Source of the DNA: Streptomyces sp. Act143
Lineage (GTDB): Bacteria > Actinomycetota > Actinomycetes > Streptomycetales > Streptomycetaceae
Direction of reading: 5' to 3'
Length of the DNA: 64,000 nucleotides
Assembly: GCF_003143935.1 (NCBI RefSeq)
Contig: NZ_QFRX01000001.1
Location: 1,867 to 65,866 of the forward strand
The position numbers were made by a program, and so were the translations under genes. Positions 17,911 to 26,683 of this stretch are shown in pieces. The stretch's first letter is position 1. Each line of letters starts with the position of its first letter. The notes under the pieces were generated by a model. The model had not been told where the DNA came from, did no database searches, and saw only the letters and a list, made by a program, of their open reading frames with translations.

Positions 17911-18204
17911 CATGTGCGTTGCGACGCAGGGAAGCTACGGGCGCGGGTATGGCCGGGGTGCCGTTTCGCGGCGCGCTCGGGCTGAACCGCCCGGTTCCGG
18001 CAGCACGGTCGGCCACACCGCGCACGGGCCGGGCGAGTTTCGGGCTGTCTCGGCCGGCCTCACGAGAAGACCGACAGTCACGCTGCGTAGGTGACCACAC
18101 GAAGTGGAGCAGAGCCCCAAAGAAGTGACACAGCCAGCGGACGTTCCGCGCGCGTAACGGATGGTCCGGTCACAGCCTGCTGATGCTCGGGGCTTCTGCG
18201 CAGG

Positions 18205-19002
18205 TCAGCCACGCCCCGAACTATCTGGTTCGGGCACGTCCCCCTTTACGGCGACCACCGTGTAGTTCTCTGCGTCCAGGTCGAAGGTGTTGGACTCCAC
18301 CCCGAGTCCGACCGCATGCAGCTGCGAGACCAGCTCCTCCTGCCGGAACGGCCAGCACGACAGCCTCTCGGCACACGTCAGTACCGAACCGTCCGACGCC
18401 ACCTGCGCCACAGCAATCTCCAGATGGTGCTCTTCGTCCCAGCGCTGCTCGATCTGCCAGTTGTAGACGACGACCGCGTCGCGTCCTTGACGGCGGACGA
18501 GTCGTTGACCCACGTCCAGACGAGACCCACGCGCTCGTACGAGCTCCCAGGTGCGGGATGTGAGGACGAGGCGTCCGCCGCGGCCCAAGAGCCGCGACAT
18601 GGCGGTGAGCGCATCGAACCGGGCAGAGGCACCCTCGGCATGGGCGAGCGAGTTGCCCACGCAGAAGACCACATCGAAGGGCGGGGACCCATCGAGACAA
18701 TCGGACAGCTCGTCCCAGCTGACGCGCAACGTGCGCAGCGGGACACCATGTTGCTCCGCGAGTTGCTGGGTCCGGCGCACCATCGCAGCGCTCGCGTCTG
18801 TCGCCGTCACATCCAGGCCGAGCGCAGCAAGACCCACCGCGAGTTGTCCGGTGCCACACGCGCAGTCGAGAACGCGCGCTTCCGGGGGAAGCCGTTTGAC
18901 CAGGTCACCGAACGCAGCGACAGAGCCTGCGGGCGTCAGCTTCTCTTCTGGCATCAGCCACTCATAAACATCCGAGAGGGCCCCGTAACCGGCCACAGCC
19001 AT
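18205..19002 (-). CDS. SAM-dependent methyltransferase (class I)
   Basis: 265 residues when started at ATG 19000-19002 (MAVAGYGALSDVYEWLM). Motif I is VLDCACGTGQLAVGLA, motif II TATDASAAM, and the post-motif PFDVVFCVGNSLAHAEG and GGRLVLTSRTWELVR follow the Methyltransf_11/25 order. The C-terminal half (VVYNWQIEQRWDEEHH) resembles glycine/sarcosine-type N-methyltransferase-like proteins of unknown substrate. It stands alone, ending about 200 bp from the P450 operon and starting close to the IS3 element. Confidence 0.85.
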   Translation of the reverse strand: MAVAGYGALSDVYEWLMPEEKLTPAGSVAAFGDLVKRLPPEARVLDCACGTGQLAVGLAALGLDVTATDASAAMVRRTQQLAEQHGVPLRTLRVSWDELSDCLDGSPPFDVVFCVGNSLAHAEGASARFDALTAMSRLLGRGGRLVLTSRTWELVRARGSRLDVGQRLVRRQGRDAVVVYNWQIEQRWDEEHHLEIAVAQVASDGSVLTCAERLSCWPFRQEELVSQLHAVGLGVESNTFDLDAENYTVVAVKGDVPEPDSSGRG

Positions 19003-19138
19003 ACACCCCAACCAAGCTCGACAACGTCCCAGGCGCAGGTGCTCGCCCCAGAGAATCACTCCAACCCTGCGACACACCACAGGTTTAGAGGTCCCTGAAC
19101 CATTCCGGCTTTCCTGCCGGTGTTTTGCTGGCCGGTAG

Positions 19139-20110
19139 TCAGTCGGCCGGGGATTCTGTGTCAGCGTAGTGTGCTGCCTCGAACTCGGTGGGGCTGATCA
19201 TGCCCAAACTCGAGTGCAAGCGGCGGTTGTTGTACCACTCCACCCAGGCGGCGGTGGCGTACTCGACGTCGGCCACGGTCCGGTAGGGGCCGTCATGGAA
19301 AACCTTGGTGCGGATGCACTCGGCTTTGTAGAGGCCGTTGATCGTCTCCATCAGCGCGTTGTCATAGGCGTCTCCGACGCTGCCGATCGAGGGCCTGATG
19401 CCTTCGATGTGAAGGTGCTCGGTGAATCGCACGCTGGTGTATTGCGACCCCGCATCGCTGTGGTGGATCAACTGGCCACGCTCGATGGGGGTTCCTTCGT
19501 GGCTGCGGCGCCACAGTGCCATCCGCAGAGGCACGTCAACCAGCTCCACATCCCGTTTGACCGACGCGTGCCAGCTGACGATCTTCTGGGAGAAGCAGTC
19601 GACGATGAACGCGACGTAGGTGAAGCACTGGTAGGTGCGGACATAGGTGAAGTCGGTGATCCATTTTCGGTCCGGAGCCGGGGCTGTGAAGTCGCGGTCC
19701 AACAGGTCCGCCGCCCGCGCGTCGGCCGGGTTCGGGATCGTTGTTCGGGGTCTTCGCCCGCGCACGACGCCGCTCAGCCCGAGCGAGTGCATCGCGCGGT
19801 CGACGGCTCCGAACCCGGCATCGGGCAGGAGAGTGCGGCGGATGAGAGCCAGCATCTTGCGCCGGCCATAGAGTCCTTCTGGAGCCAGCACACGCGCGCC
19901 GGCCGCGTTGGTGGTGAACGCCAGCTGGCGGATGGCGTCCTCGACCAGGGCGTCGCTCACGGTTCGGGCCGCAGGCCGGTTGCCAGGACCCGTTGGGGCA
20001 CACCAGGCCCGCAAGGTTCGTGCCGCGATCTTCAGTCCTGCCTGGTTCAGGGCTATGAGGATCGACTCGACGGCGTGACCGACGGCCCGCATCTGATCGA
20101 CAAACGCCAC
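19139..20110 (-). CDS. IS3-family transposase OrfB (DDE catalytic)
   Basis: 323 residues with an rve integrase core. The DDE residues are visible in KWITDFTYVRTY (first Asp), HHSDAGSQYTS (second Asp) and DNALMETINGLYKAE (Glu). The start is GTG 20108-20110, 2 nt after the orfA stop and in the -1 frame relative to it, so a fused OrfAB by programmed frameshifting is the likely active transposase. Confidence 0.9.
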   Translation of the reverse strand: MAFVDQMRAVGHAVESILIALNQAGLKIAARTLRAWCAPTGPGNRPAARTVSDALVEDAIRQLAFTTNAAGARVLAPEGLYGRRKMLALIRRTLLPDAGFGAVDRAMHSLGLSGVVRGRRPRTTIPNPADARAADLLDRDFTAPAPDRKWITDFTYVRTYQCFTYVAFIVDCFSQKIVSWHASVKRDVELVDVPLRMALWRRSHEGTPIERGQLIHHSDAGSQYTSVRFTEHLHIEGIRPSIGSVGDAYDNALMETINGLYKAECIRTKVFHDGPYRTVADVEYATAAWVEWYNNRRLHSSLGMISPTEFEAAHYADTESPAD

Positions 20111-20112
20111 GA

Positions 20113-20433
20113 TCAGCGGTTTCGGGGGTCGAGCTCCCCCGCGAGGAAAATCGTCGCGGACTTCAGTACCTCGTTGACCTCACGCAGCCGCTTGTTCTCC
20201 GCCCGCAGCCTGCGCAGTTCCTCGCGTTCGTCCGTGCTGACGCCCGCGGCCTGGCCGTTGTCGATCTCGTGTTGCATCACCCAGCGCCGCACAGATTCCC
20301 GGGAGACTCCGAGCGACTCGGCGACTTGGATGTGCACGGCACGTTCGGAGGAGTACTCCGCACGATGCTGTGTCACCAGCCGCACAGCTTGGCCACGAAG
20401 GGCTTCGTCAATCTTCTTGGGCACGGGACCCAT
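20113..20433 (-). CDS. IS3-family transposase OrfA (helix-turn-helix)
   Basis: 106 residues. The N-terminal HTH (LGVSRESVRRWVMQHEID) is followed by a leucine-zipper-like region (REELRRLRAENKRLREVNEVLKS in part), which are DNA-binding and multimerisation parts of IS3 OrfA. Normal length. Confidence 0.9.
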   Translation of the reverse strand: MGPVPKKIDEALRGQAVRLVTQHRAEYSSERAVHIQVAESLGVSRESVRRWVMQHEIDNGQAAGVSTDEREELRRLRAENKRLREVNEVLKSATIFLAGELDPRNR

Positions 20434-20754
20434 CCTCTCTCCTAGCTCACAACGGAGCGGCAGAGAAGTCGGAACGGTTCACCCTGCATTGAGGCCAGTC
20501 TCTTTGGCCAGCTTCTGGTTCAAACATGCGCGCTCGTCCTTCTTCTGGCCGTGGTGCGATGACGTCCGTCTGCGCTCTGGCTCCGAAGACCGCAGCACCG
20601 CCGCCGGCCTCCGAAGATCCATTGCGTGGCTGAGCGCGCCCTGGATCAAGTCATCGGGCACGTATAGCGCTCGGTCTGCAATCCGATGGCATCCAGAACC
20701 GCACGGAGCAGAAGCGAGTCGCCGCGGCCTGTCATGCGTCCTGATCCGACGCTT

Positions 20755-21297
20755 TCACCAGGAAGGGATCGTGGCCAGGAGATCACGGCCCTGTGTGATG
20801 TCGGCCGGGAGGAGGTATGAGCCGAAGACCGGGTCATCGCATGATGCTGCCGCGCCGGCCACCGCCCGGTGAATCAGGATGTGGTCAGGAAGGCCGGTGA
20901 GTCCGTCTGGCCCTACGGTGAGGACGACATCAGGAATGATCGTCTGGATCTGGTCAGCAATGACTTCGGTCAGATCTGAGACCGATGCGGTGGTCAGCGA
21001 GCCGGGCGTTGGCCGCCCTGCGGTATCCGTCCGTCGTCCTTCGGCCAGCCAGTTCCATTCGTTCACGCCGAGCCTGGTGCATGCCGCATCCAGCCGCGCG
21101 GATCGGCGTCGACGCGCCTCAGCGCTGGAAGTGACGTCATTCTCAGCGGCCTTGCCGCCCGAAGCGGTGCGCAGGACGACTCGGCTTCCCTGCCGGCTCA
21201 GCATGGCGATCGCCGCACCATGGGCGAACACCTCGTCGTCGGGATGCGCCGTCAGCACGAGGGCCGTCGATCCCCTGCCCAGATGGCTGAACAACAC
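20755..21297 (-). CDS. PIG-L/LmbE-family N-acetylglucosaminyl deacetylase-like protein
   Basis: The zinc motif AHPDDEVFAHG near the N-terminus and the later GLPDHILIHR define the PIG-L family of zinc de-N-acetylases (mycothiol/antibiotic GlcNAc deacetylases). I prefer the GTG at 21295-21297, which has GGGGAG upstream; a longer reading to 21384 runs into an integrase relic. The frame ends at FGSYLLPADITQGRDLL plus a few residues. In another frame the sequence continues as GRGDSLLLRAVLDAIGLQTE to 20646, so a 1-nt frameshift near 20765 may have cut off the last 40 residues. The downstream end touches the IS3 element. Confidence 0.65.
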   Translation of the reverse strand: MLFSHLGRGSTALVLTAHPDDEVFAHGAAIAMLSRQGSRVVLRTASGGKAAENDVTSSAEARRRRSARLDAACTRLGVNEWNWLAEGRRTDTAGRPTPGSLTTASVSDLTEVIADQIQTIIPDVVLTVGPDGLTGLPDHILIHRAVAGAAASCDDPVFGSYLLPADITQGRDLLATIPSW

Positions 21298-21344
21298 AGC
21301 AGGCTCCCCAGACTGACGGACCGGCAGGCTGTCGCTGTGCCGGC

Positions 21345-21590
21345 ATGCCGAGGAGTACGGGCCCGCCTCCGGCTGTCGTGTCAATCTGGTTGATCTTGGA
21401 CTCGGCGCCGTTCAGGCTGACGCGGAGTCCTTCGATCTCGCCCAGCCAGCGTTGCTGCTCCGACTCAGCAATGCGGTCGATGAGGTTGTCGCAGATCTCG
21501 ACCAGACGGCCCCGCTGCGCTGGATCGGGCGGAGAAGCGAGCAGCGGACGCAGGCTTCCCTGAACTGCTGAGGATGTATCGGTGTTGTCG
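21345..21590 (-). pseudogene. Integrase C-terminal tail, relic copy 1
   Basis: FREACVRCSLL, then after a frame change DPAQRGRLVEICDNLIDRIA, WLGEIEGLRVSLNGAESK and LLGMPAQ. This matches the characteristic C-terminal tail of a group of Streptomyces tyrosine recombinases (CxxC, WLGEVEGL, SL..AE). The catalytic domain is absent. Two more copies lie at 25624-25930 and 26385-26500. Confidence 0.5.
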
Positions 21591-21629
21591 CCTGGGCTGA
21601 CAACAGTGATCGTCGCGGTACGCCTGATG

Positions 21630-21800
21630 TGTGAGGTATCAGCAGGAAGGTGGGCTTACGGATGAGCGGGGAGGGACGCGAAGGCATCCGGATGCGGGCG
21701 GCCGAGATGTCCGCCGGGCACAGGGGAGTAGGGTCATCGCCCAGGAGCTTCGGGTGTGCCTCCTGCCGGCGCAGCGACGGCGCCGTGAGGGGAGCCGGCC
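21630..21800 (+). pseudogene. IS630 transposase N-terminal relic
   Basis: VRYQQEGGLTDER, then in shifted frames GIRMRAAEM and SRVIAQELRV parallel the start of the IS630 transposase at 30687 (MRYAQGGGLPDERRR, GIRMKAAEG, HSVIAKELRV). About 55 codons survive with two frameshifts. It overlaps the C-terminus of the LysR gene on the opposite strand. Confidence 0.6.
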
Positions 21801-22711
21801 GGGCCGAGGGGTCCGCCGCTACCGCACCATCGGGCTCCGCGTTCCGTCGCCGCCTCGGCGAGTGCGCGCACCAGTGGGGTCGCGCGGTCCGTGCGCCAGA
21901 TCAGGCCCCATTGGACGGGCGGGGCATCGTGGATGGTCAGAAAAGCGATGTCGGGCTGTGGGTTGTAGCGCCGACCCTCGTCAGGGACAGTGCACACCAC
22001 ATCTCCTGTCGCGACGAGGGCGAGGACCTCGTAGAAGGTGGCGACGGACGGGCCGCGGCGGATCGGGCGCCCCGCCGGTGTGTAGAGCGGCAGGACGGCG
22101 CTCACCCAGTAGGCGGGAAGGGAACCGGCCAGGCTCGGCACCTTGTGGTCGCCGAGCACTTCCATGCTCACCGTCGACTGCCCGGCGAGGGGATGGTCCG
22201 CGGCCACCATCAGGCGAAGCGGTTCCTCGCGCAGCACCACGCCGACGGTGAGGTCCGGCTCGCGCACCGGCAGCCAGGCGGCCAGGGTGTCGACTTCACC
22301 GGTCCGCAGCGCTCCGAACGGGTCGCTGAAGAACACCTCTTTGAAGCGGAGTTCGACGGCGGGGTGCCGGGACCGGAAGTGGTCGAGGACCGAGCGCATC
22401 TCGTGCATCTGCGCACCCATCACCCCCACTGTCAGTGTGGCGGGAGGCCGACGGGCGATGGCCGTCACCTCGGCCATGGCCGCTTGGATGTCCTCATAGG
22501 CCGGCTTCAGCCTTCGGTGCAGCTCTTCCCCGAGGGGCGTCATGCGTACGTGCCGACTGGTCCGCTCGAAAAGCTGTGCTCCGATGCGACGTTCCTGCTT
22601 CTTGATCGCCTGGCTGACCCGGGCCGGGGAGACCTTCAGACGGTCGGCGCTACGGCCGAAATGGAGCTCCTCGGCGAGCGTCAGAAAGATCTCGATGTCC
22701 CGCAGTTCCAT
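21734..22711 (-). CDS. LysR-family transcriptional regulator
   Basis: 325 residues. The N-terminal winged HTH begins MELRDIEIFLTLAEELHFGR and continues RVSQAIKKQERRIGAQLFERT; the periplasmic-binding-like effector domain starts about residue 90 (ATLTVGVMGAQ). The last 30-40 residues are Gly/Pro/Ala-rich and run into an IS630 relic, so the native C-terminus has probably been replaced. It is transcribed divergently from the vat-vgb operon with about 220 bp between, the classical LysR arrangement, so it probably controls that operon in response to a streptogramin or related compound. Confidence 0.88.
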   Translation of the reverse strand: MELRDIEIFLTLAEELHFGRSADRLKVSPARVSQAIKKQERRIGAQLFERTSRHVRMTPLGEELHRRLKPAYEDIQAAMAEVTAIARRPPATLTVGVMGAQMHEMRSVLDHFRSRHPAVELRFKEVFFSDPFGALRTGEVDTLAAWLPVREPDLTVGVVLREEPLRLMVAADHPLAGQSTVSMEVLGDHKVPSLAGSLPAYWVSAVLPLYTPAGRPIRRGPSVATFYEVLALVATGDVVCTVPDEGRRYNPQPDIAFLTIHDAPPVQWGLIWRTDRATPLVRALAEAATERGARWCGSGGPLGPAGSPHGAVAAPAGGTPEAPGR

Positions 22712-22788
22712 CCCACCCCTCCCCTCCGCGCGGCTGCGGATCCCGACGTCATCGCGCCGTCGGACGGTCCCTGATCATAAATCTCCGG

Positions 22789-22803
22789 GTTAACGACCGT
22801 AAC
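22789..22803. promoter_or_regulatory. Candidate LysR binding site (T-N11-A)
   Basis: GTTAACGACCGTAAC is an interrupted palindrome GTTA-N7-TAAC containing a T-N11-A core. It is located between the divergent lysR and vat genes, about 130 bp before vat. Confidence 0.4.
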
Positions 22804-22934
22804 AAGATCGGCCGTTGTTCCCGGGCTCGGTGCTCCGCATGCTGAAACGGAGCCAGTTCAGGCGCCTCGGGGCTGCCCCTCCCTGCGCTGGCCGACTGCC
22901 CTTCAGGAACCCCACAGGGAGAGAGTCCCGCGTG

Positions 22935-23609
22935 ATGTCCGACCGCGATTCTGTGCGCATCCCCGATCCGAACACGCTCCATCCCTTGCCGGAGCACGAA
23001 AGAGTCGTCTTCCTCAAACCCCTGGCCGCCGGGACCCATGTCGTGGCGGGCGACTTCACGTACTACGACGACCCCGACGGCGCGACGGACTTCGTGCGGC
23101 GCAATGTGCTGTACGCCTATGGTCCGGAGCGCTTGATCATCGGCAAGTACTGTGCGATCGCCACCGCCACGAGGTTTCTGATGGCGGGCGCCGCCCATCC
23201 GTCGATGGGGACGTCCACCTTCCCTTTCACCCTGTTCGGAGGCCGGTGGGCCGAGGAGACCCTCGACATCGTCACCGGCATGCCGAGCCGCGGCGACACG
23301 GTGGTCGGCAACGACGTGTGGTTGGGCTACGGGGCCATGGTGATGCCGGGCGTACGGATCGGCGACGGTGCCGTGATCGCAGCGGGATCGGTCGTCACCG
23401 CCGATGTGCCGCCGTACACCATCGTGGGCGGGAACCCGGCCAGAGCGATCAGGCAGCGCTTCGACGACCAGACCGTCGAGCAGCTCCTGCGCGCCGCCTG
23501 GTGGGACTGGCCCGTCGACGTGGTGAGCGCCAACGCCCGCATCATCATGGCCGGTTCCCCGCAGGACATCGCCCGCATCGCCGCCACCGAAGGTCTGGGG
23601 CGACAGTGA
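22935..23609 (+). CDS. Vat-like streptogramin A O-acetyltransferase (CatB-related)
   Basis: 224 residues from ATG 22935, with GGGAGAGAG upstream. The left-handed beta-helix hexapeptide repeats are visible ([44 protein letters not shown] in sections), and the motif [14 protein letters not shown] supplies the active-site His of xenobiotic acetyltransferases. The C-terminal [19 protein letters not shown] is typical of Vat/CatB proteins. These enzymes acetylate the free hydroxyl of group A streptogramins using acetyl-CoA. The stop overlaps the GTG of the vgb gene by 4 nt, a strong hint at a joint resistance role. Other hydroxylated substrates remain possible. Confidence 0.85.
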   Translation: MSDRDSVRIPDPNTLHPLPEHERVVFLKPLAAGTHVVAGDFTYYDDPDGATDFVRRNVLYAYGPERLIIGKYCAIATATRFLMAGAAHPSMGTSTFPFTLFGGRWAEETLDIVTGMPSRGDTVVGNDVWLGYGAMVMPGVRIGDGAVIAAGSVVTADVPPYTIVGGNPARAIRQRFDDQTVEQLLRAAWWDWPVDVVSANARIIMAGSPQDIARIAATEGLGRQ

Positions 23610-24547
23610 CGGAACGGACCTTCGAGGAGTACGTGGTGTCCGATCCCGCGGGTGGCCCGTACGCGATCACCACAGGTCCGGACGGCGCACTGTGGTTCAC
23701 CTTGGTGCACAGTGGCCGGATCGGACGATTCGTGCCGGGGCAGGAGCCGATCCATCATCAACTGGACCCGGACAGCGGTCCGACCGTCATCTGCACCGGT
23801 CCGGACGGCGCCTTGTGGTTCACCCAGTACCGCGCGCACCGGATCGGCCGGATCACCACCGCCGGCGAGGTCACCGAGTTCCCTCTGCCCACCGCGCGGT
23901 GCGGTCCCTTCGGTATCGCCGTCGGGTCGGACGGCGCACTGTGGTTCACCGAAACCGCCGCCGACCGCATCGGCCGGATCACCACGCAGGGTTCGGTCAC
24001 CGAACACCCGCTGCCGCGCACCGGCGCTTTCCCCTCCGGGCTCGCCGCTGCCCAGGACGCGATGTGGTTCACGATGAACCAGGCCAACGCCATCGGCCGC
24101 ATCACCATGGACGGCCGCATCACGGTCCACGAGCTGCCAACCGAAGGGGCCGCACCAGTAGGTATCACCGTCGCCGAGGACGGCACTGTCTGGTTCACCG
24201 AGATCACGGCCGGCCAGATCGGCTGCAGAACACCCGATGGCCGGATCACCGAGTACCCACTGCCCGACCGGTCGGCCCGGCCGCACGCCATCACCACCGA
24301 CGCGCAGGGCACCGCGTGGTTCACCGAGTGGGGCGCGAACCGGATCGGCTCCGTCACCTGCGACGGCATCGTCACCGTCCACGGCCTGCCCACTCCGGCC
24401 TCCGAACCACACGGCATCACCGTGGGCCCGGACGGCGCGCTGTGGACCGCGCTGGAGACAGGTGCACTGGCACGCCTCGCCCCGACCGCCGCCATTGCGG
24501 AAACCACCGGCTCTGCCGTACCCACGGAGAAGAGGAACCTGCCATGA
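23606..24547 (+). CDS. vgb: Virginiamycin B lyase-like beta-propeller (Vgb)
   Basis: 313 residues from GTG 23606, translationally coupled to vat. Seven repeats of about 42 residues each carry the blade motif GPDGALWFT (or DGTVWFTE) followed by IGRIT, giving the seven-bladed propeller of streptogramin B lyases. Vgb linearises group B streptogramins by an elimination at the thr ester bond, needing Mg2+. His residues of PHAITTD and EPHGITVG near the end are candidates for the catalytic histidines of the family. The stop overlaps the ATG of the YciI gene. Not every propeller of this group is a lyase, but the vat neighbour supports it. Confidence 0.85.
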   Translation: MTERTFEEYVVSDPAGGPYAITTGPDGALWFTLVHSGRIGRFVPGQEPIHHQLDPDSGPTVICTGPDGALWFTQYRAHRIGRITTAGEVTEFPLPTARCGPFGIAVGSDGALWFTETAADRIGRITTQGSVTEHPLPRTGAFPSGLAAAQDAMWFTMNQANAIGRITMDGRITVHELPTEGAAPVGITVAEDGTVWFTEITAGQIGCRTPDGRITEYPLPDRSARPHAITTDAQGTAWFTEWGANRIGSVTCDGIVTVHGLPTPASEPHGITVGPDGALWTALETGALARLAPTAAIAETTGSAVPTEKRNLP

Positions 24548-24891
24548 AGTACGCCCTCGTCATCTTCGAGACCGACGCGTCACGCGCCCGGATCAAGGCC
24601 GACCGCGATGCACACCGTGCGGCCTACGAGGCATGGATAGGCAAGCTGGCTGCCGCGGGCAAACTGGCGGGCGGCGATGCCCTCGACACCGAGCAGCAGG
24701 GGCCTGTCACCGTGCGTACGGCGGAGGACGGAACCGTCTCTGTGACCGACGGGCCCGTGCACGGCGGCGAGGAAACCCTCGGCGGCTGGTTCCTGTTGGA
24801 GGTGACTGATCACGCCGAGGCCATCGAGCTGGCCCGCAGCTTCCCCACCCCCGAGACACTCGAACTCCGGCCGGTCCTCGAATCGGCCTGA
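24544..24891 (+). CDS. YciI-like (YCII-domain) protein
   Basis: 115 residues, ATG overlapping the vgb stop, with AGAGGA upstream. The ferredoxin-like YCII fold is suggested by MKYALVIFE at the start, GGWFLLEVTDHAEAIELA and the C-terminal ELRPVLE. This subgroup often sits beside sigma factors and dehydratases; its role here, third in a probable antibiotic-inactivation operon, is unknown. Confidence 0.85.
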   Translation: MKYALVIFETDASRARIKADRDAHRAAYEAWIGKLAAAGKLAGGDALDTEQQGPVTVRTAEDGTVSVTDGPVHGGEETLGGWFLLEVTDHAEAIELARSFPTPETLELRPVLESA

Positions 24892-25046
24892 TCAGCGTCG
24901 CCCCGCCCACGGGTTGGGACACGGTTCACCAGTGCATGTACCGAGTGCGCTGGTCACAGCCACCCGTCGCGAGGGCCGCTGCCACGGACGCAAGGCCGAG
25001 AACTTCCTTGTCTCCCCATCAACTACCGTGCCTATGGAGGCATGTC

Positions 25047-25436
25047 TTGTCAGTCGAGTTGAACCACACGATCGTCCACGCCCAGAACAACCGGGAGTCC
25101 GCAGAATTCTTCGCGAACCTGCTCAACCTTGAGATCACCGCCGAGTGGGGCCCGTTCATCGCGGTCGGCCTGGGCAACGGCGTCACGCTGGACTTCGCCA
25201 CCGTTCCCGCGGACACCATCACCCCCCAGCACTACGCCTTCTTGATCTCCGAGGAGGAGTTCGACGCGGCGTACACGCAGATCAGACAACGCAGCATCGA
25301 GCACTACGCCGACCCCGATCGCAAGCAGCCCGGCGTGATCAACCACAACGACGGCGGCCGAGGCGTGTACTTCATGGACCCGGCGGGCCACGCCATGGAG
25401 CTCATCACCGTGCCGTACGGCGGCTGGAGCTCCTGA
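25047..25436 (+). CDS. VOC-family protein at the end of the vat-vgb operon
   Basis: 129 residues if started at TTG 25047, six bases after GGAGG (25036-25040). VELNHTIVHAQNNRESAEFF and VYFMDPAGHAMELIT are the two ends of a glyoxalase/bleomycin-resistance fold, with probable metal ligands His5 and the Glu of MELIT. The gene follows yciI after 155 bp. A drug-binding or glutathione/mycothiol-independent isomerase role is possible; no substrate is evident. Confidence 0.8.
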   Translation: MSVELNHTIVHAQNNRESAEFFANLLNLEITAEWGPFIAVGLGNGVTLDFATVPADTITPQHYAFLISEEEFDAAYTQIRQRSIEHYADPDRKQPGVINHNDGGRGVYFMDPAGHAMELITVPYGGWSS

Positions 25437-25447
25437 CGACATGCACC

Positions 25448-25481
25448 GAGGGCCGCACTCCTGGCGCAGAGTGCGGCCCTC
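25448..25481 (+). terminator. Strong hairpin terminator after the VOC gene
   Basis: GAGGGCCGCACTC and GAGTGCGGCCCTC pair perfectly over 13 bp around an 8-nt loop, 12 bp after the stop codon. This closes the vat-vgb-yciI-VOC unit. Confidence 0.8.
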
Positions 25482-25623
25482 AGCCGCTGCTAGTCGGCCC
25501 GGCGATGGCGCCGTGACCGGCAGACCAGCCGGGGGCCGTTCCCCACCCCCTGCGGCCACCTCACGCATCGGGCATACCGCGACGATCACTTGTGTCAGCC
25601 CAGGCGACAACACCGCTGCTACC

Positions 25624-25930
25624 TCAGTAACCGAGCGGGTTCGTCGCGGCGCTGAAGTGAGGTGCGATCCGGCTGAACGTGGGCATCCCCAGATCGATGA
25701 CTCGGCGCCGACTGGCCTGCTCCTCGTCGAGCTGCGCAACCTTCTGCTCAGCGCTGCTGAGACTGACCTGAAGTCCCTCGATCTCGCCGAGCCACCTTTC
25801 TCGCTCGCCCTCGGTGATACGGGCGTTCAGGTTGTCGCGGATCTCGATCAGTCGGTGGAGCTGTGCGGGATCGGGGCGGAGCGTCGAGCAATGGATGCAG
25901 GCTTGTGTGAACTTGCGCTGGTGAGGTGAT
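25624..25930 (-). pseudogene. Integrase C-terminal tail, relic copy 2
   Basis: KFTQACIHCSTLRPDPAQ, RLIEIRDNLNARITEGERE, WLGEIEGLQVSLSSAEQK and a terminal GMPTFSRIAPHF are in one open frame to the stop at 25624. It is the best preserved of three copies of the same integrase tail; the recombinase catalytic domain (R-H-R-Y) is absent. Upstream of about 25930 the frame runs into an unrelated gene. Confidence 0.55.
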
Positions 25931-25934
25931 CGAT

Positions 25935-26358
25935 TCAGGAATGCCCGTGTTCGCGGCTGAGTTCGGGGCAGCCGCGGAAGTCGCAGAAACGCAGGCCGTC
26001 GATCACCGCTCCAGACAGAATCTCCGGCAGGGACCATGGGTGGGTGGTGTAGTCGTCCGTTGCGACGCCTCCATGCTCCAGCAGCAGAGCGGTCACGCGG
26101 TGAACCTCTCCGGTGCCGTCGATCCGCCCGGAGATGTCTATCTGCACCGCCCAAGCGGGGTGATGTCCGATGGCCGCTTCGAGGGGCGCCACATCCTCAG
26201 GATCCCAGTCGGAAAACAGGTAGCCGGTGTTCATCGTCGATGTCGATGTAGAGGTTGCCGTCCAAAGTCCACGGATCGCTCTGCTCGGGCAGATGCCGAT
26301 CCAGCGAGGCGACGATCTCAGCTCGCTCACCTGCGGGAAACACGAAGACGGTTCGCAT
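25935..26358 (-). pseudogene. Hypothetical gene with one frameshift
   Basis: MRTVFVFPAGERAEIVASLD to LYIDIDDE in one frame continues in the next as TGYLFSDWDPEDVAPLEAAI to GAVIDGLRFCDFRGC. Joined, they give a compact acidic protein of about 140 residues with a coherent reading and high third-position GC. A single-base change near 26226 separates the halves. Function unknown; the size resembles immunity-type or SUKH-associated small proteins. Confidence 0.5.
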
Positions 26359-26384
26359 GCGTTGCAGCGTAGGCATTTGAGCTT

Positions 26385-26500
26385 CGTAGCGAGGATCGGC
26401 CGGTTGCTTCGGCATCGAGCTGGTCCAGCTTGCCCTGCGCGCCGGCGAGGCTGACCTGGAGGCTTCCCTCTCGCGCGGTCGTACTTTCACGCGAACCGCA
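26385..26500 (-). pseudogene. Integrase C-terminal tail, relic copy 3
   Basis: GSLQVSLAGAQGKLDQLDAE parallels GLQVSLSSAEQKVAQLDEE of copy 2. Only about 35 codons are recognisable. It lies 0.5 kb upstream of copy 2 on the same strand. Confidence 0.4.
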
Positions 26501-26683
26501 GGTGAAGGGGGCCGGTGCATGGGCGGTGAGGGGACGGTCCGGGCGATCGGGCAGCATATGCCTGCGATGGAAAAGTGGGACGTCGACGTCATCAAGGTCT
26601 GCCGGTTCCGCGCCCTTCGGGCGCTGGAGGGGCGCATTGCACTTCGAGGTAACAGCGAGACCCACAAGACGAGAGGACAGCTG

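Larger units (their letters stand above)
19096..20481 (-). mobile_element. Complete IS3-family insertion sequence
   Basis: The ends are TGAACCATTCCGGCTTTC at 19096 and, on the other strand, TGAACCGTTCCGACTTCTC from 20481: imperfect inverted repeats beginning TGAACC. The element is 1,386 bp and is flanked on both sides by CCC (19093-19095 and 20482-20484), a 3-bp target duplication typical of IS3. It carries orfA and orfB in the minus orientation with orfB in the -1 frame. It looks intact and is the only complete, apparently undamaged IS in this window. Confidence 0.85.

Noticed and set aside
20479..20661. Short reading adjoining the right end of the IS3 element as a truncated gene
   Set aside because: No recognisable motif and it runs through the IS inverted repeat; treated as a shadow.
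21345..26500. tRNA gene as integration site for the integrase relics
   Set aside because: No cloverleaf-like sequence was found nearby by eye.
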